Shown piece by piece: positions 58,505 through 64,000 of a stretch of DNA of 64,000 bases. Every line of letters starts with the position of its first letter. Position 1 is the first letter of the stretch. Origin of the DNA: Macrococcus brunensis (GTDB lineage Bacteria > Bacillota > Bacilli > Staphylococcales > Staphylococcaceae); NCBI RefSeq assembly GCF_004359615.1, contig NZ_SCWA01000004.1:100982-164981 (forward strand), written 5' to 3'. Made by a program: the position numbers and the translations under genes. The notes beneath the pieces are model-generated. The model ran no database searches and was not told the DNA's origin. It worked only from the letters and a program-made list of their open reading frames with translations.

Positions 58505-58519
58505 TTATAAAATTACCTA
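58497..58519. promoter_or_regulatory. Candidate repressor operator in the divergent regulatory region
   Basis: TAGGTAA (58497-58503) and TTACCTA (58513-58519) form a perfect 7-bp inverted repeat with a nine-base spacer. It overlaps the repressor's own -35 box and lies 15 bases upstream of the rightward promoter, the usual place for a phage-type switch operator. Confidence 0.65.
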
Positions 58520-58533
58520 AACGATAATATCAT

Positions 58534-58561
58534 TTGACATTTTATTTATTTCATATACAAT
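58534..58561 (+). promoter_or_regulatory. Rightward promoter of the excisionase-like gene
   Basis: -35 TTGACA (58534-58539) and -10 TACAAT (58556-58561) with a 16-base spacer. It faces the repressor promoter across the operator. Confidence 0.7.
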
Positions 58562-58615
58562 AATATTAACTTATGAGGAATTTATTAATTTACTTATAAG
58601 ATAATTAGAAAGGAG

Positions 58616-58906
58616 GTGATTATAAATGGAAAAGAATTATATATTCCTTTAAAGATAGATGATCAATCAATCAAGGCTTTTGAGGAGATGTTTCTAAACA
58701 TTGCAAAAAACTCACTTAATGAGTTTCAATCAAATGTTTCTCAAACAATTTACTTAAATAAAAAAGAAGCAGCAGAGTACATTGGAGTAAGCTTTAATAC
58801 TCTTAAAAAGTTTATTGATGAAGGATTACCAATTATTGATGTAAGCGGTATTCAAATGATTAGAAGACAAGATATCGATGTCTTTTTAGAATCAAAAATA
58901 AAATAA
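58616..58906 (+). CDS. Excisionase-like helix-turn-helix protein, possible frameshift at its start
   Basis: About 96 residues in the open frame. The C-terminal half is a MerR/Xis-type helix-turn-helix (KKEAAEYIGVSFNTLKKFID) ending in RRQDIDVFLESKI, typical of excisionases of staphylococcal islands. No normal start exists in frame at the right distance from AGGAGG (58611-58616): the in-frame GTG at 58616 overlaps that site. An ATG at 58626 is perfectly placed but out of frame and stops after eight codons; one extra A in the A-run at 58630-58633 would join it to the gene (MEKELYIPLK). So the gene may be frameshifted, misread, or start at a rare codon. Confidence 0.7.
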   Translation: MIINGKELYIPLKIDDQSIKAFEEMFLNIAKNSLNEFQSNVSQTIYLNKKEAAEYIGVSFNTLKKFIDEGLPIIDVSGIQMIRRQDIDVFLESKIK

Positions 58907-58922
58907 CTGGCCGGCAGTAAGG
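58907..58922 (+). repeat. 16-bp GC-rich direct repeat, copy 2
   Basis: CTGGCCGGCAGTAAGG again, starting on the base after the excisionase-like stop codon and just before the replication gene. With copy 1 it brackets the repressor-excisionase block of about 1.3 kb. Confidence 0.9.
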
Positions 58923-58950
58923 ATGTTCAACTCTAAAGGTGATGATTAAA

Positions 58951-59931
58951 ATGAAAAAGATTGAAATGTTAAGAAGTTGGATCAATTTAATTTCAGGAAA
59001 TGATAATTATATATTAGTAAACAAATTTTATTTAGATTTTATGAAAGATATACAAGGTGCAGTATTTTTATCACAACTGACTTTTTGGGCTGACAAAGGA
59101 AGGAATAAAGAAGGATGGATATATAAAACCCAGGAGCAATGGTTTAGTGAGACAGGTATCAAAAAATATAAAATTTCACAAATAACTAAAGAATTAGAGG
59201 AAAGAAGAATAATAGAAACAAAAGTAATGAAAGTTAATGGTAATCCAGTTAAGCATTATCGATTGTTATATGACAATTATATAAAAGAAGTTGAAGTGGT
59301 ATTAGAAAATAAAGACATGAAAATCGATATTCTGAATTCAGAAAAAGGGGAATTTGATAACGACAAAAGGATTAGCGAAAATCAGAAGAAGAAATCTATG
59401 AAAAAAGAAAAAGGAGATTCTAAAAACAGCATTTCTTCTATTACAGAAGATACTCTTTCAGAGAAAACAAATACAGAGAAAACTACAGAAGAAACAACGG
59501 AATCATATGTAATTACAGTTACATTCGTAATTATTAGCTATATAAATAAATTAACTGATAAATCATTTGATTATTACAGCAAAGCAAATATTAAAATGAT
59601 TAATGATTTAATTATTAATAATTACAACATAATAGATTTAGCAGAAGTAGTTGAAAAAAAATTCTATGAATGGAGAAATGATGCAAAATTTAAAATGTAT
59701 ATTCGACCAGAGACTCTTTTTAAATTTGAAAATTTTAAAAAGTACTTAGAGCAAGAAAATGCAAATAGCATTGAAGTAACACCCAAATTTATAATAATTG
59801 AAACTAAAAAGAATCTTTGTTCGACAATTTTAAATTTAATAACTGATTTAGAAAAAGAAACTGAATTAAAAGAAGACTACGAATTCGATCGCCTAAAATC
59901 AGAAATTCATAGTCTATGTGCTGAGTTGTGA
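58951..59931 (+). CDS. Phage-type replication protein (replisome organiser-like, Phg_2220_C-like C-terminus)
   Basis: About 326 residues. Residues 10-110 look like the N-terminal winged-helix domain of phage replication initiators (GAVFLSQLTFWADKGRNKEG, then YKISQITKELEERRIIE). A hydrophilic Lys/Ser/Thr/Glu linker spans about 120-180. The C-terminal part has KMYIRPETLFKFENFKKYLE, the signature of the conserved phage C-terminal domain found in replisome organisers. Its role would be origin recognition and helicase loading when the element replicates. I chose ATG 58951 with AAAGGTGAT upstream. Confidence 0.82.
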   Translation: MKKIEMLRSWINLISGNDNYILVNKFYLDFMKDIQGAVFLSQLTFWADKGRNKEGWIYKTQEQWFSETGIKKYKISQITKELEERRIIETKVMKVNGNPVKHYRLLYDNYIKEVEVVLENKDMKIDILNSEKGEFDNDKRISENQKKKSMKKEKGDSKNSISSITEDTLSEKTNTEKTTEETTESYVITVTFVIISYINKLTDKSFDYYSKANIKMINDLIINNYNIIDLAEVVEKKFYEWRNDAKFKMYIRPETLFKFENFKKYLEQENANSIEVTPKFIIIETKKNLCSTILNLITDLEKETELKEDYEFDRLKSEIHSLCAEL

Positions 59932-60053
59932 AATAACTCTATCTAAAATATTAACATAATAATTAATGGATTTGAAATTTGTGATTAAATCAATAGAATA
60001 TTACTGTTTTATTGAATTTTAAGTACATGAGCATAAGGAAACCTGGTGCAACT

Positions 60054-60121
60054 CGCCCTTCGGGACGGGTTTCGGCATTGCCGAAACGTTGCAATGTCGG
60101 CAGTACCGACATAGGTTGCAA
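60054..60121. other. Cluster of three GC-rich hairpins: candidate oriT, origin or structured RNA
   Basis: Three hairpins in 68 bases of otherwise AT-rich DNA: CGCCC-TTC-GGG(A)CG (60054-60067), GTTTCGGC-ATT-GCCGAAAC (60069-60087, perfect), and TTGCAA+TGTCGG-CAGTA-CCGACA+(4-base bulge)+TTGCAA (60089-60121). The 413-base stretch 59932-60344 codes for nothing. The CGCCCTTCGGGA core is reminiscent of nick regions of some Gram-positive conjugative plasmids, and two small DNA-binding-type genes follow. It could instead be a replication origin or a non-coding RNA. Confidence 0.55.
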
Positions 60122-60162
60122 AAAAATGGTACGCACCGCATTATAGCACTTTTATGCATATA

Positions 60163-60241
60163 TTACGTACATTTTTAGGATGCTTATGTATAAATAACAT
60201 ATATATTTACGCATATTTTACGTATGCATAAAATTTACGTA
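60163..60241. repeat. TTACGTA-type repeats next to the hairpin cluster
   Basis: TTACGTA occurs at 60163-60169, 60218-60224 and 60235-60241 and TTACGCA at 60207-60213, in a very AT-rich run. They may be iterons of a replication origin or binding sites of one of the small proteins encoded downstream. Confidence 0.5.
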
Positions 60242-60266
60242 ATTAATTTTCTAAAGAAAATATTAC

Positions 60267-60333
60267 ATCTTGCATAATGATTACCTAATAAAAAACAAAT
60301 GTTAGTAATATTTGCATAAATCTTGCGTAATGA
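60267..60333. repeat. 14-bp direct repeats overlapping the start of the ribbon-helix-helix gene
   Basis: ATCTTGCATAATGA (60267-60280) and ATCTTGCGTAATGA (60320-60333) differ at one base and are 53 bases apart. The second ends 11 bases before the start codon at 60345, so they could be an autoregulatory operator. Confidence 0.5.
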
Positions 60334-60344
60334 GAGGAGAAGAA

Positions 60345-60614
60345 ATGGTAAGGAGAACAATAAGGAATATAGATGCTAGTACAAATGAGAAGTTAAAAGA
60401 AAAAGCAGAACAAAAAAAAATTAGTGTTAACGATCTGATTAATATTATTTTGGACAGAGCTGTAGTAAATAATGAAATTAAGACTTATGAAGAATCGATG
60501 AAAAATGAAATAAATAGATTTGTTTTATCAAATAATCAATTAATTGTATCAATAGAACGTCAAACTGAAGCAATAAATAATTATACCAAAGCAATAAATG
60601 AATTAATTAGATAG
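60345..60614 (+). CDS. Small ribbon-helix-helix-type DNA-binding protein
   Basis: An 89-residue protein. VRRTIRNIDASTNEKLKEKA has the Arc/CopG pattern of an alternating strand followed by a helix, then KKISVNDLINIILDRAV for the second helix; the rest is a charged coiled-coil (QTEAINNYTKAINELI). Such proteins serve as plasmid copy or partition regulators, relaxase accessory proteins or antitoxins. I chose ATG 60345 with GAGGAG upstream; an in-frame TTG at 60312 lies inside the repeats. Probably binds the repeats around its own promoter. Confidence 0.72.
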   Translation: MVRRTIRNIDASTNEKLKEKAEQKKISVNDLINIILDRAVVNNEIKTYEESMKNEINRFVLSNNQLIVSIERQTEAINNYTKAINELIR

Positions 60615-60625
60615 GAGATGAGTAT

Positions 60626-60958
60626 ATGGGAATAAGAAGAACTTGGTACTTAAATTCAACAGTCGATGAAATATTACATGAAATAAAGATAATGAATAAT
60701 TTCTCGAACATGAGTGACACTTTGGAATACTTGATAAAAAACCAAAAAGAAAATATTCAACAAAAAGAGCTAGTCATTTCAGAAATAGATAAAAATATTC
60801 AAATGCTTTTAGAAATGGTTGCATGGCAATGTGACAAAACAGATACTATACCATCAATCAGTGTAGCAAAAGGATTTAGTGATGCCTATAATAATTCAAA
60901 AAAAATAGTCGATGAGAATATTGAAAGAAGTATGCGACTAAAAAGGCAGGGGTTATAA
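60626..60958 (+). CDS. Hypothetical protein, possibly DNA-binding, paired with the preceding gene
   Basis: A 110-residue protein. IRRTWYLNSTVDEILHEIKI resembles a strand-helix unit of the ribbon-helix-helix class, followed by NMSDTLEYLIKN, a usual second-helix position. The C-terminal half is helical with one Cys and an Arg/Lys-rich end. It starts 12 bases after the previous gene with GGAGATG as RBS, so they are one operon. The two may form a hetero-oligomer. No certain family. Confidence 0.6.
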   Translation: MGIRRTWYLNSTVDEILHEIKIMNNFSNMSDTLEYLIKNQKENIQQKELVISEIDKNIQMLLEMVAWQCDKTDTIPSISVAKGFSDAYNNSKKIVDENIERSMRLKRQGL

Positions 60959-60980
60959 TTAAACTTAAGGAGAAATTATC

Positions 60981-61346
60981 ATGCTTAATTATGATATAAG
61001 TTCTATTAATAAATTATTAGAGTCAGAACATACAGATACTGAAGTTGGAGATCTCAGTGAATTAAGTCGTCACAAAATACATGACTTTCGAAAAAACGGA
61101 TGGAATGAACAAGAATTGTCCTTTAGAACATTGGTGAAATTAACAATAGGATATAAGAGATTGATTGGAGAAATGAAAGAAGAAGAGATAAATATTGAGA
61201 AAAGAATTAAAAATGCTGAAGTAGCAATCGCTTTAAATGAAATAGATGGTCTTGCATTAAGTGATGAATATATAAATATGTTGATGAAAAAGGCAAGAGG
61301 AGAAATCAACGGAAGAGAAATGGACGAGTATATAGAAGGAAATTAA
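60981..61346 (+). CDS. Hypothetical protein with VbhA-antitoxin-like C-terminus
   Basis: A 121-residue acidic protein. The N-terminal 70 residues have no recognised pattern. Residues about 80-118 (IALNEIDGLALSDEYINMLM, then ARGEINGREMDEYIEG) resemble the short helical VbhA-type antitoxin domain, which in other systems blocks Fic-domain AMP-transferases. No Fic toxin (HPFxxGNGR motif) is encoded in the window. The resemblance is by eye only, over fewer than 45 residues. RBS AAGGAG; same operon as its neighbours. Confidence 0.55.
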   Translation: MLNYDISSINKLLESEHTDTEVGDLSELSRHKIHDFRKNGWNEQELSFRTLVKLTIGYKRLIGEMKEEEINIEKRIKNAEVAIALNEIDGLALSDEYINMLMKKARGEINGREMDEYIEGN

Positions 61347-61372
61347 AAGTAAATATACTAGGGGTGATTGAA

Positions 61373-61585
61373 ATGAAAATCATTAGAAGTATTGTTCAAT
61401 GTAAAATCTGTGATGATGTTATAGAATCTAAATTCACTTATGATTACGTGACATGTAAATGTGGTGCCATTTTTCTTGATGGAGGAACAGAATATCAAAG
61501 ATACGGATTGTGGCCAGAGAAAACGAACGGTAAGCCGAAAGAAAAAGTAATTGATTTTAGTTTAAGTGAATATGAAGGTGATTAG
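61373..61585 (+). CDS. Small Cys-rich (zinc-type) protein of mobile elements
   Basis: A 70-residue protein with QCKICDDVIESK and TCKCGAIFLDGG, two Cys pairs that suggest a zinc knuckle, and an acidic end. I recognise this as a type of small protein common on staphylococcal plasmids and islands, with no known function. The start ATG 61373 follows GGGGTGAT. Last gene of the rightward operon; a strong terminator follows. Confidence 0.65.
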   Translation: MKIIRSIVQCKICDDVIESKFTYDYVTCKCGAIFLDGGTEYQRYGLWPEKTNGKPKEKVIDFSLSEYEGD

Positions 61586-61593
61586 TAATAATT

Positions 61594-61645
61594 AAAATAA
61601 ATTGTCTAATAGAGTCATAAAGAATCTATTGAGACAATTTATTTT
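61594..61645. terminator. Bidirectional terminator between the island operon and the methyltransferase gene
   Basis: AAATAAATTGTCT and AGACAATTTATTT form a 13-bp stem with an inner AATAGA/TCTATT pairing. A/T-rich ends on both sides make it work on either strand, between two convergent transcription units. Confidence 0.85.
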
Positions 61646-61682
61646 ATATAATCCTATAATTTAATTAATGCAGCTTTAAAAG

Positions 61683-63881
61683 TTAATTGCTATTATTCAC
61701 TATTTCTAAATCTTTAGATGATAATTTATATATTTCTGCAGTAAGAATATTAATATTATCAAAATATGTGTTAACTTGATTTCTAATATCTTCAATATAA
61801 TTAGCCGATATATTCTTCATTTTATAAATATCAACTATCAAAGGGGAGTCAATTAAATGCCCTTTATAATCTTTAATTAAGGAGTAAAGATTACTTATAT
61901 CAGTCCCATTTGATGGAAATATAGTTATTGCATCATTTAATATTATTTTGTCAGACTCTTTCTCAATATTTTCTACAGTATAATCAATTACTAATGAATC
62001 TTCGAATTTGACCGACCAGTAATTAGTAGTATTTAAAATATTAGCTTTAATTATCTCGCCATTTTTACTATATAGATTATCTTCAACATATAGATATCTA
62101 TTTCTTTCATACATTAACTCATGAACCTTCTTGCTTAAACTAATTATTTCATTTTTTAATGATAAATCAATCATGCGTAATTTTGGAATAATAATATCTT
62201 TATTACCTAAAGATCGGTACCTATAATAGAATTGAGTAACATTTGAGTTTATAATTCCACTTAATAAGTAAAGTTCATCGACGCTAATATCTTTCGAAGG
62301 TGAAATATACATAAACCTTCCGCCATGTTGAGGAACTAGTAATTCATCAGTTACACTAGTTACAATTTTTTCTTTGTCTCGACGTTCAAGTATTAATAAC
62401 TTTTCCTTAGAAAATATTGGATTAGAATGTAGTGGAACTTTTCCATCTATTCTAGCACGCCATAATATATTTTTATCAAGGTAAGTGTAATAAACTTTAT
62501 CATAAGTATAAGCTTGCATATCTTTTTGATATAAAAATTTTACTACTTTATCTTTATCAAAAATTGTATCAATATTATTTTTCGAGAATTGTGAAATTAA
62601 ATGAGATTTTAAAGTTTTCTTTATTAAAGAAAAATCCTTATGAATAATAACTTTATTAAAGATAGTTTTTAAATTTTTTTCATTTTTTTGAACAAATATT
62701 AAATCTCCTACATCTACCCCCATAGAAGGTTTGTAGTTCGTAGATAATAATTCACCTTTAGAAGCTATTTTATCTAATATCATTTTTTCAGTATGTTCTT
62801 TTAAAGAAAAAGTATAGTTTTTATTAGTCAAAAAATCTTTTTGTGGTATATGTTTAAAGTTTATTTTCTCTAAAGGTTTGATTTTAAAATCCTTAATGTG
62901 ATTTTTATTGACTTTACTATTAGTCTTTACCCAATTGATCTCGCTAAATGCTTCAAATTTATCTTTGATTTCAGTGTTCTTACTAAGGTCTAGTACATTA
63001 ATAACATGATTTTTAGAAGGAGGAGTTTTACGCATAATAATAATATTTGTAGCTATACCAGCATCAGGAAAAAACATTGAGTTTGTTTTTTCAGAAACTT
63101 CATTAAAATTAATTAAATAGTCGATTGTATAATTCTGTAACAAGTATTTACGTAACCATTTATAAGTAGGTATTGTTAAATATGTATTCGATGTAATATA
63201 AGCTATAATGCCATTGTCTCTACATAGAGTATCTGATAAACCAAAAAAGTACGCATACAAATCATTGAGCTTTCCGATATTTTTTTCATGTTTAGGAACT
63301 TTACCCTTACTAGCACCTTTATGAAAATCAGTATTATTACCTTCTGCATCAAAGTTATGTTCGGGAAGTGCAAAAGGAATTAAAGTATTTTGTATATATG
63401 AATCTCCTTTTGTACTTCCATAAGGGGGATTTCCCACAATAATATCGTATTTCTGATTCTTTGCTTTTAATAAATTGTATTTATACATGCGAGAATTTCT
63501 TATCTCATCCTTTACAAACATTAATTTTTCTTCTATGTCATTATCAATTTTAAAGTTATTATTTATTTCTAAACTATTTGTACGATAAATATTGATTAAA
63601 TCAATGTTTTCGCTATTTGTGTAATTACCATATGCTTGAATCATTGAAAAGAATAAGTTTATATCAGCGATACTTTTACTAAGTGGATTTAATTCTAAAC
63701 CGAAAATACTGTCTTCAATTCTTTTTTCAGTTTTTCTATCTTTAATAAAGCCATACACTTTTCCATCTTGATTAATTTTTGTGCCGCTAGCAATTTCATT
63801 TATTTGTAAAATTGCCTCTGTGAGAAAAGTACCACTTCCACAAGCTGGATCAATTATTTTTAAGTAATCTTTATCACTAGT
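61683..63881 (-). pseudogene. DNA N6-adenine methyltransferase (Eco57I/TaqI-like, restriction-modification), 5' end lost
   Basis: An open frame of about 730 codons. The SAM-binding motif I DPACGSGTFL (about 63820-63852) and catalytic motif IV IIVGNPPYGS are intact, followed by a long C-terminal part like TaqI-type specificity domains (WRARIDGKVPLHSNPIFS and VPQHGGRFMYIS). Homology-like sequence stops about ten codons before motif I, where the frame runs into unrelated DNA beginning TGTTGCATAAATA and soon meets a TAA (63915-63917). Type IIG or BREX-like enzymes carry several hundred more N-terminal residues, so this copy looks truncated by an insertion. A residual ATG start at 63758 would omit motif I. 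Confidence 0.75.
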
Positions 63882-64000
63882 GTTGCATAAATAAATACAG
63901 AATTTTCTGAACTTTTATTTTCTACGAAAATTTAAAAATTGAAAACACCTAAACAGAGGTAGCGATCATCCATTTTTTTACTGATGTAATTACGTAATAA
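63882..64000. mobile_element. Probable end of an insertion element cutting the methyltransferase gene
   Basis: At about 63880 the methyltransferase coding pattern breaks and AT-rich DNA starting TGTTGCATAAATAAATACAG follows to the window end. TGTTGCA resembles the inner part of IS6-family ends, but I cannot confirm a full inverted repeat. The other end and any target duplication lie outside. Confidence 0.4.
63932..64000 (-). CDS. C-terminal fragment of an unidentified protein, possibly a transposase
   Basis: A frame entering from the window edge ends NYISKKMDDRYLCLGVFNF followed by TAA. The composition looks protein-like, and its place just inside the presumed element end suits a transposase C-terminus. 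Only 22 residues are visible and no family is recognised. Confidence 0.3.
   Translation of the reverse strand, partial: LLRNYISKKMDDRYLCLGVFNF

Noticed and set aside
58626..58652. Eight-codon peptide starting at the well-placed ATG before the excisionase-like gene
   Set aside because: Too short to be a likely product by itself; better explained as the displaced start of the excisionase-like gene.
61683..63758. Methyltransferase taken as a complete gene starting at 63758
   Set aside because: The same frame continues upstream through the essential SAM motif DPACGSG, so the ATG at 63758 is internal and the gene is better described as 5'-truncated.
56038..64000. mecB/mecD or other resistance genes in the island
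   Set aside because: No penicillin-binding protein, beta-lactamase or other resistance gene is encoded in the visible part.

Overview
The window reads as chromosome from a low-to-moderate-GC Firmicute of the family Staphylococcaceae, most likely Macrococcus. The reasons are: a complete S10-spc-alpha ribosomal protein cluster with no map gene between adk and infA; a FemX/FmhB-type peptidoglycan interpeptide enzyme next to an RND transporter; glcU-gdh, topB and pbuG directly upstream of rpsJ, a staphylococcal neighbourhood; and an integrase-bearing island abutting the 3' end of rpsI, the place where Macrococcus resistance islands (McRI) are known to sit. The genus is an inference; no rRNA or tRNA gene is visible to test it.

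Layout. 1-2.3 kb: tail of a siderophore ABC permease pair and a GTPase. 2.3-13.2 kb: a sugar operon with two candidate operators, an ABC importer (binding lipoprotein, two permeases, ATPase), a LacI-type regulator, a ThuA-like protein, two Gfo/Idh/MocA oxidoreductases, a sugar isomerase/epimerase and a GH13 alpha-glucosidase. It looks built to take up an oligosaccharide and break it both by hydrolysis and by oxidation/isomerisation. 13.3-33.4 kb: a secreted multidomain nuclease, a VOC protein, FemX, an RND exporter, an MFS exporter, YbaK, a phosphoesterase, GlcU-Gdh, GNAT and HAD proteins, TopB, PbuG with a PurR-type operator, several small membrane proteins, and an eight-unit 61-bp hairpin repeat array (32490-32955).

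33.5-47.8 kb: promoter(s) and leader of the S10 operon followed by rpsJ to rplQ, including secY, adk, infA and rpoA, closed by two strong terminators. 47.9-51.6 kb: an OmpR-family two-component system followed by a promoter carrying an 11-bp-spaced direct repeat, a DUF347-type membrane protein and a PAP2 phosphatase. 51.7-55.9 kb: ecfA1-ecfA2-ecfT (vitamin ECF energising module), truA, and rplM-rpsI with their own promoter and an L13-type leader hairpin.

56.0-64.0 kb: an AT-rich integrated element. From the rpsI junction inward it carries a cupin gene, a tyrosine integrase, an XRE repressor divergent from an excisionase-like gene (apparently lacking a proper start because one A may be missing), a phage-type replication protein, a cluster of GC-rich hairpins plus TTACGTA-type repeats, two small DNA-binding-type proteins, an antitoxin-like protein, a small zinc-type protein, and a DNA adenine methyltransferase whose 5' end has been cut off by what looks like a mobile element running out of the window. 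The repressor-excisionase block is bracketed by a perfect 16-bp GC-rich direct repeat. The most interesting places are this island (module-bracketing repeats, hairpin cluster with DNA-binding genes, orphan VbhA-like protein) and the hairpin array at 32.5 kb. Both ends of the island are not visible, so its extent and cargo cannot be stated.
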